From contig LR746273.1 of NCBI GenBank assembly GCA_902729315.2, positions 4,131,001-4,195,000 of the forward strand: a stretch of 64,000 nucleotides of DNA, in the 5' to 3' direction. Origin of the DNA: Spirodela intermedia. Taxonomy: Eukaryota; Streptophyta; Magnoliopsida; Alismatales; Araceae. Shown here in pieces: positions 24,175 through 37,439 of the stretch. Both the position numbers and the translations under genes were made by a program. The notes beneath the pieces were generated by a model, which did not search any database, had not been told where the DNA came from, and saw only the letters and a program-made list of their open reading frames with translations. The first letter of the stretch is position 1. The number at the start of each line of letters is the position of its first letter.

Positions 24175-25166
24175 GATATAGCCTAAGCCGCAAGTTGAAA
24201 TCTCAACTTCAAATTTAGGCGCAATTATCTTACAATTTGAGTCGTAAAGTGAAGAGTGCTGAAAAAAGGCTCACATACGTTACTATTGGTCTAGAGGTCT
24301 AAAAAGTAATATTTTATTTATTACTGTCTTTTCACTTTTATAAGATATTTTATGTCACTTTTTTCCTAGAATAAGTTTTAAATAGTATTTAGAGTCTATA
24401 CTTAAGATCTTTTTAAGATTTTTGACTATCAAATTATGTTTCAGGTTAATTTAGAGTTCGTTAGAGTTTGTTTAGAAGATCTATTTAGGGTCATTTCAAA
24501 GTTAGTTAGACTTTATTCTTAAGATTTATTCAGAATATTTTTGAGATTGCTCTACCTTACTTCGAGGCCTATATAAAAGCCCTCATTATAACATAAAGAT
24601 GACATTTTTTGAATTGACTTATATTTTTTTATTATGAGAACACTCTCTTTTTATTTGTGTATTCAAACACTGAATTCAAAGGTTGAAGACTTCAAATATG
24701 TTGATTCAAGCTTAATTTATTTTTCAAGATTTAACCTTTGTAGATTTAAGCCATAAATCTTATTTATCTTTTATATTACTATTGTATCCATTTGTAATAA
24801 AGTAAGTTGACATTTTAAATCAATATTCAAATATGTCATAAGGTAAATCTACTCATATTAGTGATGATGACTCTCATAATATATGTCATTTATCAAAATT
24901 ATTTTTTTTTACATTCTAAGACCGAATATATGAAAAAACTAATGATATTAGTAATACCTTGAAACAACTTTTGACAAGAATCACTATATTAGAGAGTCAT
25001 TCACATCTTTTTAGAGATCATGAAATCATACATCTTTAGAAAGTTACTTATGTCAAATTTTCATTAGATATTTATTATACTTTTTATTATATAAGTTCTA
25101 AATTAAGATTGAAAGAAGATATTTTTTAAAAAAATTTGTATGAAAATTAACTTACTATATTTTAAT
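24175..25166 (+). mobile_element. Ty3/gypsy-family LTR and leader remnant
   Basis: From about 24175 the sequence matches, in inverse orientation, the block at about 44990-45543 beside the gypsy integrase gene. Shared landmarks are CAACTTCAAATTTAG, GGTCTAGAGGT followed by GTAATATTTTATT, and the TATA-containing AGGCCTATATAAA at about 24568. This ordering supports an LTR with its own promoter. The part after about 24620 is AT-rich and may be the LTR end and start of gag. No intact gene remains. It stops where the copia LTR begins at 25167. Confidence 0.6.
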
Positions 25167-25392
<226 letters not shown>

Positions 25393-28300
25393 CTCTTCTT
25401 CAAGCTAGAGCATATAAATTGAATATGTACAACTTGGATCATAGGCTTTTGGTGAAAATGTCAACAAATTGATCCAATGATGACATATGAGGTGTTGAAA
25501 TAACTCTCGTCAATACTTTGTCATAGATAAAATGACAATTGATCTCAATATATTTGATCTTCTCGTGAAAGGTAAGGTTTCCAATAATAAAGAGTCACTT
25601 GGTTATCACAACACAAGCATAAGCATTGGAGTCATGATACCCAAGTCTTGTAGAAAAGATTGTAACAATACCATCTCATGAGCAATAACAATTATAGCCC
25701 AATACTTAGCTTCCGCACTAGAACAAGAGACAACCTTTTATTTTCAAGAACTCCAGGTGACTAGATTACCTCCACATATGTGCAATACCTCATAGTTGAT
25801 TTTCAATCTCCTTATCTCTAGCATATCTAGCATCAGAATAAGCTTCAATACGAAGATGTTCATGATGCATGATGCCGATAGATAAGATCTTTGTTAGGAA
25901 CAAACTTGATGTATGTGAGAACTTGTAATGCCCCTTTCTAGTTCACCATATGAGGTTCCTACATGAACTGATTAAGAACACTAACAAAATAGGTAATATT
26001 GGGGCAAATAATTGTCAACTAGATCAACTTCCCTAGTATATGTCAATAATAGTTGACATCCACCATCATAGGTGAGTTAGTGTCCTAGAGCTTGGGTCGT
26101 GCCTCCAAGGGTGATGTAACTAGTTTACACTCAAATAGCCTTGTCTTTTGGAGAAGATCCATATCATACTTCTTCTAAGATAGTACTAACTTACTTGATT
26201 GATAAGCAAACTCATTTCAAAAAAAATAACATGGTGCCTAGAAGTTATGCATCACAAACTTCATCTAAAGATAAAATTTAGTAGTAGAGATATCAACTTC
26301 ATCATTACCAATCAAAAGAATGTCATCCACATATATGACAAATACCACAAGATCTGCAGATGTGATATTGCACATCATTGTCGGATGAGTCTTACAAGGG
26401 GTAAAATCATAAGATGTGAGAATACCATTGAACTTAACAAATCAGACACAAGGACTCTATTTGAGCCCATAAATATCACGCCTAAGAAGACAAACCTTAG
26501 AAGTCTCCCCCTAAGTAACGTACCTCGAAGGTTCCTCCATAAAGATCTACTCTAGTAGATCATCATATATAAAGGTGTTGTAGACTTTAACTAATAAAGA
26601 ACTAGTCGAGATTGATTGGTAGAGATAAAAGAACTTGAATATAGTTCATATATACAACCATAGAGAATGTCTTAATATAGTCAATGCTATGAGCTTAAGT
26701 GAATTCTCTAACTACTAAATAGGTTTGTGACGAGTCATGGTGCCAACTAGGTGATACTTTAAGTGAACATCTACTTGCATGTCACAATATTGGCATCAGT
26801 AAGGTGTGGTATTAAGTTTCATGTATCGTGATGCATTAGGGTGCAATACTCTACATCTATCATCACTTTCCACATAGTACATGAAGAATTTAATGGTACG
26901 TATTGAGTATCAACTTAGAGAATACAACAAGAGTAAAGGTATGGTAGAAGAGAGAGATGATCATAGGAGACAAATTGGGCTATGGGATGTTGGGTACAAG
27001 TTTCATGTGTAAACTAGTAGATAGTGGCAAGGACTTGTGTGCGACCTTTGATGAGATATACCCAGCTGATTAGAGTATAATCATAAAAAAATATGATGTA
27101 ACAAAGATGGCCCGAAGGGGATGGAACATAGGAAGGACCCCAAATATTACAATGAATGAGGGTGAATGTGTGGGAGGAAAGAATAGGATCACGAATTGAG
27201 TAAGTAGAAAAATGATGTTTGCCCATTTGGTACAACTCACACACAATCTTAGATAAGATAACTATGGTAAAGATTATTTAAGTTTAGGAAAATAAGGATG
27301 ACCAAGTCTATGATGCCACAAAATAGAAGAAATAGAAGAAATAGAAGAACTAGACAATAGAGCAAGGAGCCTTGCAAAAAAGGTATCCGACACAAGCTCA
27401 TAGATCTCATGATCATTTTCACACCTCAAACAAATCATTTGAATGGTACAAGTCCTAGAAGACATAGTGGAAAAGGTAAAAAAAGATGACATAGTTAATG
27501 GTACGTGTGATGACAATAATAGAAAGAAGGTTAATGAAAAAATTAACATATAAAATCTTATGTAGGGTAAGGGAGGGGTAGGTTTAGTCAACCCATACCC
27601 TTTAATAGAGCATGAACAACTATTGACAATGGAGATGGGTGGATAGGCAATGGTAAGAATAAGGAATGAGAGAATGAAAGGGGTTTCAATCTTATAACCC
27701 ATGACGATCTAGAAGTAAGAGAAAAGTGTATACTTGAAATGGAAGTTAGGGTGGTGGTGGATGTGGACACTTGAGATTGCCTCTATGCCTCATATTTTGC
27801 TAGGGTGAAGTGCATTTGAATAGTTAGCTTGGTCGATGATGTAGATTGACTAGGTAGAGTTGGGCTTGGAGTAGTAAAAGATAGCATAGCCTGAGCCCAT
27901 TTAGGCTTCCCAAACTCTATCCAACACTTTTTTGAAGTATGAATGGTCTTGCTACAATAAATGTAAGATGGAAAGGCCTGCTTGCCCTTAGGATGGCGTT
28001 CCCCACGAGAAGTAGGAGGCTTGGAGCCACACCCCCCATCCTAGCCATTACTAGAGGCTACTAAGGCAAATAGATCTACCACAAGAGATGAAGGGATCTA
28101 GTGCTCATCTGAAGAGCTGAAGGAAATATAGATGTCATATTTGGAACTTGGGTACTAGAAAGTATCTAACCATCAATTTGAGAAGTAATAAAAGATCAAA
28201 AATCACTAAGATGAACTCCAACGATAAATTCCTTGCGATATCGTTCTAAGGTGCTTAAGTCAGTCATTGGTAGTTTATAGAGAGACTACTCTTGTAGAAG

Positions 28301-29419
28301 AGCTTAGAGATGACCAAAGTGATCATGAAGGGATTGATCACCTTGTTTGCAAGTAAACATTGACTCAAAAATTTCTATTGTGTAGTTGATGTTGGTCTTA
28401 TTTGTGTATGCATTCAAACTAACACTACAACAGAGGCTATGACTATACGTGACAGTTTGCTCCTCTGTGAGGAACGCAATCTCCATGATATCATCATAGA
28501 ATCTAACTTACGAGTGCTTGTTTAGATGCTACATGTAGGTTCTTGTTCACATTGGCAGCTTTAGAGTATTTAGACCGACATCATGTGTTGTAGAGTAAGA
28601 ATCACTACCATTACACACTAGTTACGTGAAGGAAACCAGACAGTAGATGCGCTCACTACACATGCAATATGCACTCGTCCGTGCTCTGTATTCTCTTCTT
28701 GGCAAGAGATGCCGCTCGAAGCTCGAGGTCGACATTGCTTGGAGCAGATCAACATGTTAGCACTTCGTATACGACGAACACGGAGACCTGTTGTCCCCCA
28801 ATAGTGGCAGATCACTTGGGCCAACCCCTAGCAAGCACATGACCTGGCGTACGCAGCACCACAACCACAAAGCTATCCTTGTACTATGGATGTGAGGATT
28901 TTGCAACAATCTCAATCGAGACGATCAGTCTCAATTGCATCTACCACTTCATCTTTCATTTACCACTTTTCAAAGAGAGTTATCTCTTGCTCCCCTAGAT
29001 CTCATGTATGAGGCTCATGGATAAATATTATCTCAATATTAATATAATCAAACCTTTATTTTTTATTTTTTTTATTTTTTAAAAAAGTTGAGCTGATGTG
29101 TCATAAGTTGTAGTGTAGGCAAAGGCTTTATTAGATGATGTATCGAGTGATGGGCTACAAGAAAGTCCTCAAAGCCTATAACTCATGAAGTATAATTGTG
29201 ACCATTGAAAGTATATGACAGGTGTGTAAGTTGACCATAACAGAATGACACACCGGGGATAATGCTTCTATTAGAGGAGATATTAGCAGATCAATAAGAG
29301 CTGGTAGTGAAACAAATAGTAGTGATTAATCATTAGACCTGAACAATCCCATCAGACCTAGAGGTGTCAAGTGGTCTTGGACTAGGTGGGTCTTGGGGTG
29401 CTCTTAGGATCATCTTGGA

Positions 29420-29815
29420 TCAGCTCACTCGATTTAGGCTGGTCTGAACTAGGCTGACAGAAATTGGACTTGGGAGCCAGATTATGGCAACCACAGCAGT
29501 GGCCAGAAGGGGTGCCAATGGTGGCTCAAATGGGCGGCGGCAGCAGCAGCAACAGCCCAAAGAAGAAGAATAAAAAGAGAGAGGATACCTAGGTAGCAAA
29601 GTAGTGGTGGTGCAAAGGGGTGATAGTGGCCCTAAGAGGCAGCAACTGCAGCCTGAAGGGCGGCAGTGACCTTGAGAGGCAGCAATGGCAGCCTAAAGGG
29701 GCCACAGTGGTGGCTAGAAGGGACAGCAGTGGCAGCCAAAAGAGGGGTGGTAGTGGCGGCTAGAAGAGGCAGCTGTACAAAGGTAGAGTGACAATGGTGG
29801 CACAAAGAATCCTAA
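29420..29815 (-). other. Purine/GC-rich leader of the copia element
   Basis: A run of imperfect GGCAGC / AGTGGTGGC units (for example GGCAGCAACTGCAGCCTGAA near 29637) lies between the primer-binding site and gag. It is compositionally unlike the flanking AT-rich DNA. No reading frame of note. Confidence 0.5.
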
Positions 29816-29843
29816 TTTTTTAGGGTTAAAAAATATATATTAG

Positions 29844-29855
29844 GCTTTGATACCA
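29844..29855 (-). promoter_or_regulatory. Primer-binding site for initiator tRNA-Met
   Basis: Minus-strand TGGTATCAAAGC abuts the CACA end of the LTR. Plant copia elements carry TGGTATCAGAGC, complementary to the 3' end of initiator tRNA-Met, so this copy differs by one base. Confidence 0.8.
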
Positions 29856-29990
29856 TGTGAACGGTAAAACTAATAATATTAAAATAGAGATTACAAGCCG
29901 TCTAACCTATTAACTTAAGCATGTGGTGTTGAGTCAAGACCTACTCATGAGGGATAAGATCTCTATGGAGATCGAACAGTAGTATTTGAG

Positions 29991-32766
29991 AGAAATGAGC
30001 CCATTAAGTTTGCTGTATTTTCAAAGAGAAATAATCAAATCAAGTAGAGAGATCATTTGTGACTAGAGATAACCTAAGAAAAGGTGAACTAGTATAAAAA
30101 TTTATCTCTATGTCCATCATTGTTATGAGTAGGAGAGAGATCAGAGTAACCATGTGAGGAAAAAAAGAGATTTAGGTAATTTACATATAAATTTGACATA
30201 TTTGTTTAGAATGTGCATTGACACATATACATAGACAAAACACTAGAATAGAATAAAAATATATAGAAAATTAATTCACCCCACCTCACCTCTTCATACT
30301 TCACTTAACCCACAAATCTAATAGTTTATATTTGATATTTTTAACATAAATTCAAACAATTTGAATATTGGCGTGACAATTTTTGTGGATAAGGGGGTTT
30401 AAGTAAATTCATTTTGCACAAAAAAGTAACTAAGTTTATCATACCAAACTTTAGGAGCTTCTTTTAATTCATATAAACATTTCCCAATCTGATGACATAG
30501 TTTAAAAATTCAATATTTATAAATCTAAGTGGATGTAACAAATACTTATTCTTTGTTGTCTCCATTTAATAAAACACATGACATAAATTTGGTATAATTT
30601 GAAAATATTATTACTTGCAAACGTAAGTAACAACCTAATGACATCTTGTCTAACTACAAAGCTTCTTCATAGTTTATTACTTCTTGAATATGTCCTTACG
30701 ATACATGTTTTTATTTATATCCTATTAATTCACAGTATTTATTTTATTTTTCCAAACATTATATATTTTTATTTAGTGACTTAGTTCACAGCAACCAAAC
30801 TTCATTCATTCAAAATTATTCAAGTTATTCTTGAACAATATTGATCAAATTATCATACAATAGAGCTTAATCAATATTTTTTTACATCTTATACTTCTAG
30901 CTACTAGTCGTCCATGTGTCTTCAAAGAAGATTTGATCCTTTTTCATAAAATTTCTTCAAAGTGGCCTTCTACAAATTTACATTATTTTAGTCATTTTAA
31001 TTTTCAATATTAATTTCTAGGTCATACATCACATCATTTTTTCATTAATATGTTTCTTTAAATTTTATATACATATAAGCTTCTTTCACATAGATTCCTT
31101 TAGTACTAAACTTTGTTCTATATCTTATAAACTTTTAAACTTTTTCAGTACCCTCAAGGAATTCCTTTATCACTTTTTAGATTAAATTCTTCTATATTTT
31201 CCTTTCCATTATTAAAAGTATGACATCAAAATAATTTAAAATATCGTGCAAGGGATTTTTGACATTTAACTAGTTCATATATACTTTTTTTAGTATGAAT
31301 ATAATCAGGGATTCATTTGGGACATTATATGTGGGATTTATTAGCTCTGCCCAAAAGTATTTGGCTGTCATGTTAACAGAAACATTAAAATATATATTAG
31401 TGTTTTAATCCTTCTTTCAACTACCGAAGTCTTTTGAGGTGTTCTATCATTATACAAGTTGTGGTATATGCCTTCCCCAAAATTACGAATTTTGTATTTT
31501 CAATTTCTCTTCCATAATTTTTTTAGAAGGTATCATAATTCATTCTAAATTCTCTTCCTAAACATTATTAAGTATCCTAAGATTTTATTTGTCCCTACTA
31601 AATGGACACCAGAATAAATTTAGAAAATTCATACCCAATAACAAAATGAAAGAATTTTTTTCAAAGGCTAGCAATCTGACTAACTAAATCAATCAAAGTA
31701 TAATATTTTAATAGGTTTAGTTGATGGAGTTACCTACAACTTTGAAGTCTTCTGTTGTTTGTTTTCCATTGATGGAACTTTCATAAACATAGTTATTATC
31801 ATTTTCACTCTAAGTGGTCTTCTAACTAGTTCAATTTTACATAAGTTCTCAACTATGTGTGCTAACATGAGCTAATCTTCTATGTTATACATTTAGTTTA
31901 TTTTTTTTATCTTTATCAACGAGACAATTAGATTTCTATTTATTGTCAATAATGTTTTACCTAGAATAAGTCTTAAACTTTGTAGTATTTTTTTTAAAAC
32001 TCAAGTTTTGATATTATTATCATATAGTATGCTAATTAGATTATACTTTAACTATTTTAAAATAAATAAAATTTAAATGAAAATAGGATTAGATATTTCA
32101 ATATTAACATACTCTATGATTTTGCCACTCTTGTTGTCTCCATATATAATCTCACTTTCATTCATATGGTTGACTAAGGAAATTCATCTCTTTTATATCG
32201 TCATGTCTTCAACACTTTTTGTGCAAATATTATTTGATGTGGTCAATCGAAAATCCTCCAAAACTAACTTTATTTGTTTTTAAGAACCCATGTTAACTTA
32301 GATTGAATGGTCTTTGTTGTTTTATTCACTCATGAGGACCTAAATGAATTTTTATTTTCTTATAACTTATAATCTCTTTAATTGTGTTTTATGAAAGATT
32401 GGATTATATCTTAGTCCTTGTCTACTCATTTATGTAGACTTCAACACATTTTAACAAATTAAGGATTCAAATTAGAGAAATTTGACTTGAACATGGTATT
32501 TTTGTTCTTGTATTCTTTACATTTATGTTTGACTTCAACATAGTTTTATTTTAAATTTGAAAACTATCTTTTAATTTTTCAAGTTCATTTTTAGATTTTT
32601 CTACAAGCAAGAAATAATTCATTGAATGTTTTGATAATTTCATCTCTATTTCATTTAGAGTTTGAGGAAGAACGTACTACAATAGTTTTGTTGTCAAGTA
32701 GATATTTATGCATTCTTCATTTAAGATTGATTCATCTTCACTCCAATTCATCTATTATTTTTCAAG
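29991..32766 (-). mobile_element. Highly degenerate second Ty1/copia fragment
   Basis: Minus-strand translations in shifting frames show copia order. The reverse transcriptase motif ELKEAPKVWYDKLSYFFVQN (usual form YGLKQAPRAWYDRLS) lies at about 30410-30480. The integrase segment YNDRTPQKTSVVERRIKT (usual form RTPQQNGVVERKNRTL) lies near 31400-31455, and a KKVY-type segment near 31290. Sequence to the right up to about 32766 should hold integrase and gag but is too decayed to delimit. No LTR was identified. AT content is very high. The left boundary with the first copia element is approximate. Confidence 0.6.
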
Positions 32767-35700
32767 AGGTTTCGGTGATTGATGAAGCGGCGAAAGTCAC
32801 GATTGCTAATGCGCACGCACTAGAAAAAGATTCTACGACAAGGACTCCATTCTTTGAAGTAAGGGGAACTCACTCAGTAGGGGAAGAAAGAAAATCTTGA
32901 TTTCCAGCTGTCCGAAGCAAAACAGCAGGAATCGACCATTCAAGGTACCCCTAATGAGCAGCAATCTTGGAAGGAAGGCGGTCTTTATTTGTGGAAGGGA
33001 AGCGTCGACTAAAAAGATGCTTAGTGGGGCAAAGAGATTCGAAGGTTCAGAGATGGACTAGAGTTAACAACAGGTCGATCGACGATTAACCTTTTTATTT
33101 GAGACCGTGGGAGGACAGATAGATTTAGGAAATGCTTGATCTGACCATAGTTTAGGAATAGTAGGTACGGTACTTAAGCGGAAGTGGAGCGAAATGCTTC
33201 CCGTTGAAAGAAGCACAAGCGAAACGATACCTAGATCCGGCTGGGAAACGACAATGTTGCTTAGGTTACAATAGCAATAAGTACTTTAACCATTTTATTC
33301 TATTTTCTTCTCTATGGGCGTCGAGTGTCTTCCTGTTCGCTTAGCTCTTTCGTCCCTTACTTTTCTCTGGTTACCCGGAATCAGTACCAAGTCAAGTTGA
33401 CCTGGAAACTTTCGGCTTGATCCTTTAACCATGTTTTGAAATGAGGCGCTTGCGTTGGCTTAGTCTTCAGTAAGCTTGAAAGGACTCAGACAATTAGACC
33501 TCATCTGCTGCGCCCTCCTCTCGCGCTTAAAGCTCAGCTCAACGCTTTCTTTCTCACATTCTACTAATACTAATGGAATCTGCTCTTTTTTAATCAACTA
33601 ATTAGAACTAATTATATAGATGATCTGCCTGCTCCCTTACTTGAAGAACATGATTTCCATTTTTTAATTTAAATAAAACATTTTGATCAACTAATTACGT
33701 GCGTAAGTAATCACTGAAAGGACGTTGCGAATAGACTCATTGCAATCAATTCTGAGATTCCTTTGCTAGGGAAGGGGCTGGGCCTCATTGCGAAGTCACC
33801 TTTCGTGGGTCCTTGATCTCGTATAGTTCGGTGCCATATCTGAACTTATCACTTCGAGATTGGGATCTGAACTTCTGACTTTCCAGATTGGATGGCTTGC
33901 TATTGGCTTGCTTCGCAGAGTCACTTAAGGAACGAGACTAAAGACTAAAGACTTGACTGAGCTGAAGTGACCCGAGAGGAGCAGTACATATGGCGTGAGA
34001 CTGGGTGAGAATCTCTAGGTCGAAATGGGCGATCCAGCCTCATAATGATAAATTCTAGATGACCCTCCCAAAACTTGAAAACAACCTTCTGCAAGCCCGG
34101 AGCGAACTATATGTCATGCGAACTCAAATTTGTATTTCTTATTTAGGAAGGCCGGTCAGTCAGAAATAATCTGTAAATGACTACAGCTAACTCAAGCAAT
34201 TGATCTTAGCTTTCAGGGGATAGACCTTCTTTAGAGGAACTTAGATAGAAATTGGTAAGATAGAGAGCATTAAAATAGGGCGCTAGCTTTCTAGTAGGCA
34301 CCCACGGCCTACCTACCGGTCGCCTATAGAAAGAAGCTACCTTCCCCACCTTTTTGACATGGGAAGCGAGGCTTTCCTTCTTATGAAGCGGATGCTGATG
34401 ATGAAAGAGCTTCTTCGGATGCTTCTTATTTACAATACCTTGGTTCCTTAAATTGGTTGATTGTTCCAGGTTTCATCCCCCGGTTATAGGTTCCTGGCGA
34501 ACTTAGATGCTTGCTTAGTCGCTCCCACCTTGCTCACAAAACCCGTTGACTGAATTAGGCTTACTTGCCCCTCATCTATCTCCGGTCTTTCCGAAGTCAA
34601 AGAATCAATCACAGTTATTGATATAGAAGTACGTCACATCTTGTGGAAGGAGTGAGAAGTATCTCCCATTGATTACTTACCGCTTACATGACCACATCGC
34701 TTATGATATATCTTGTGACATATCAGTTGAATAATGCCTCCATCACCTGGACCAGACCTGCGGGATCGTGTACCTACCTTCCATCTTAGTTATAGTTCCG
34801 GAATCTGCTCTTACTTGAAAGGAAGACCAATTCCCTCGGGGCCTTGGAGTTTGGTCTTGGTCAACAAAAAAATAAGCACGGTCACGACTTTTGGAGGGAG
34901 GGCATACTAAGTTTATATTCAGTTAGATTAAAGCAGTAGGATCAATATTGCCATTACCGAACATCTTTCTGACAAAGAACGTGATGAATCTCCAGACTCG
35001 TCATCTTCATCTCAAGCCTACTCATAATTGGTTTTTCAGCCACTTTTGAATTCCTTCGGAACCTCTACTTTGTCCTAAAATGACCACCGTTGACTTTGCA
35101 TCAATAGCAGGACCTTGTCGCATGGCTAAGACCAACTTGGGGGAAGGAAGTACGAGGGTGAGAGCCAGAAGAAGGGAAGAAGGGAAGAAGAGCACCAACG
35201 AAAAGAATTTGCCTAGCTCTAAGTAGCATCTTTAGCTAAGCTAGCCTGCGCTTAAAGATCTTGGAGAGCTTCTGTGGCTACGGATCTAACACCACTCCTT
35301 TCAGTCCTATCGAATGAGAATTATGTGAGGAGCCTGCTTAAGGGACGACCTAGATAGATTCGCTGAACTATTCGATCTTGGGATCAATTTGTAAAGCGTC
35401 GGCTCTTTGCGAACCTTTTAAAGTTATCCCCATGCCGATCCTCCTTTCTGGTTGTTGAGGAGCTCCGTTTTGGTTAGTTTAAGAGCTGCGGGAAGCAGGC
35501 AATCGTAGTGAGGACGATAGTCGGGAGTCACGATCGATAGTGAGGGCTAACTGAACTTTTGAGAGAGGCCTCCTTCACTTGAGATGTTGTTGTTCGCTTG
35601 GCTTCTCATTCAGGGGAATTCTTTTTTTGATATTCCAAAATCTGACAATGAATTGGTCAATTGTTTCATTATTTACAATACCTTGGTCATCTGAATTAAT

Positions 35701-36194
35701 TATAGCAGTCTTCTATGTGCGCTTGGGAGAACGAGGGCTGACCCAATCCGGTCTCTCTTGAACCAGCCAACTCCCTAGGGAAGACGACTAGCTAGATGGT
35801 CTTTGAGTCAGAATTCGAACTTGTTGACATGAAGAGCCATCAAAGGACAGTGGATGATTTGTGAGTTGAGAACCCCGCGAAAGAGGATGGGATAACGTCA
35901 GAATCCTTTCCTTCCATCATTTGGTCGGCTACCTAAGCAGTGATCCTTTCTTTCAAGCGGATTCCCCTCTGTAGAATGTAGGATGTCCACTTGAAAGAAG
36001 AAGGCATCTCCTTCCTTCCTTTAACATTGTCAATCCTTCAATCCCAATTTATCTCAGAAGAGGTAGGGCGACTCTGATAAGTCAAACTCTTGGTCGATTG
36101 TAGACCGATTATGATCCACCGATGTCGATTCTCGTCAAGTAGACTGTGAATACAGCCCTCTATATTCTGGATTATTCTCTTTTGTATACTAGGA

Positions 36195-36683
36195 TTGTTG
36201 GCATCATTCAAACAACAAAGAAGACTCGAGATTGAGGGTGAATCTTTTGGGATGAGACTGTGTCTGCTTTTCTACGAATTGGCTGAAGTAGATCCTTATT
36301 CCACTTTGGATCACCTTCCCCAACTTGCCTCCGCGCATGTGGACGAGAAGCGTTCTCAGCAAATTAGCAAGTCTTGTTGGTACTCCGATCTGTATGGATT
36401 CCTATCGTATTCCCCCGGTCTGGGACTGGGATTTTTTAGTGTCAGAGCTCTCAGTTCCAGCCAAGTGACCGTTGGGTCAAGGCTGGCCATGGTCCATCTC
36501 GACCTTCACTTCGAAGAGATCTTCTGCTTGCATACCTGCTATCAGATAGTCTATGGGTGTAGGAAACTTGTTGTAAAACAAAAGGCGCGCTTCAATGTCG
36601 AGAAGAAACTCTCCCCCAATCACTTCATCGGGTTTATCAGAATGAGGTGCGAGAGGATTAGATGGCCCAGCTGCCTCTCCTGA
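36195..36683 (+). CDS. Open reading frame within the NUMT, unassigned
   Basis: A 162-codon frame, the longest in the inserted mitochondrial spacer, starting MLASFKQQRRLEIEGESFGM and containing KKLSPNHFIGFIRMRCERIR near its end. I recognise no mitochondrial protein. Plant mitochondrial genomes carry many chimeric frames of this size, so it may be one of them or chance. In the nucleus it would have no evident promoter. No function is proposed. Confidence 0.25.
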   Translation: MLASFKQQRRLEIEGESFGMRLCLLFYELAEVDPYSTLDHLPQLASAHVDEKRSQQISKSCWYSDLYGFLSYSPGLGLGFFSVRALSSSQVTVGSRLAMVHLDLHFEEIFCLHTCYQIVYGCRKLVVKQKARFNVEKKLSPNHFIGFIRMRCERIRWPSCLS

Positions 36684-36842
36684 GGCACGGTCCCAGGAGC
36701 AGGTTGATTAACAGATGTGCTTGTGCCTTCTGTCTTGAAACAAGCGAAGCGTTGCGATTCGTACTACCGAAGTCGCTAACCGGCAGGCAATAGAGTCAGC
36801 TTACGAGGTGGGGCGCAAACAAGTGTAGCGAATCACATAGAG

Positions 36843-36879
36843 TTGCCCCTACCTGCCAGCGCGCAGGTAGATAGGGCAA
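36843..36879. other. Strong hairpin upstream of trnS(UGA)
   Basis: TTGCCC at 36843-36848 plus CTACCTGC at 36849-36856 pair with GCAGGTAG at 36863-36870 and GGGCAA at 36874-36879. The result is a 14-base-pair stem with a three-base bulge (ATA) and a six-base loop, ending 10 bases before the tRNA. Such stem-loops in plant mitochondria can mark RNA processing sites; that role is inference. Confidence 0.7.
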
Positions 36880-36889
36880 GAGAGCTACG

Positions 36890-36976
36890 GGATGTATGTC
36901 TGAGCGGTTGAAAGAGTCGGTCTTGAAAACCGAAGTATTGATAGGAATATCGGGGGTTCGAATCCCTCTCCATCCG
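36890..36976 (+). tRNA. trnS-UGA: Mitochondrial-type tRNA-Ser(UGA), probably a pseudogene copy
   Basis: An 87-base tRNA of class II form. The anticodon arm is CGGTC TTGAAAA CCG with anticodon TGA; a variable arm follows, then a T arm GGGGG TTCGAAT CCCTC. The acceptor 3' strand TCCATCC would pair with GGATGGA, but the 5' strand reads GGATGTA, giving one mismatch at position 6. Flanking sequence is mitochondrial and leads into rpl5 about 460 bases downstream. In the nucleus it is unlikely to be made or used. Confidence 0.85.
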
Positions 36977-37439
36977 TGAGGTCAAAGTTCTCTCTTACGT
37001 TATCTATAGATAAGAACGAATCGGATCGACTCGACTGATATGATGGATGGAATGGGTAGACGATAGCCTTGTGCAGGTGCTTTCAAGACTCTCTAGTGTC
37101 TAGTAGCTTTAGACGCGGGGGGGTCCTTTGTTGGGTGTGTAGTGAGTGGTAGCAGTTTAGTAAGGGCATGGCTTATGGCAGGGAGTAACCCGATAGCTCT
37201 TGTTGAGTCGACTGTGAACGCATGGTTGGCTCTTAAAAAGAATCGCTCTTCCTCATCTTTTGCCCTTATCTTCCTCATTCCTTCCGTGATCCTTGATTGA
37301 ATGATGACTTATCCCTCTTCCTTCTTAAACTCCCCCTTATGTACTGTACTTAATTTCTAATTAGTAGAGTAGTTCGATCAACTATCCTTTTTTGAAGCGG
37401 ATAGTTCACAGTGCTTATTTTAACCGAACAACTAAGAAA

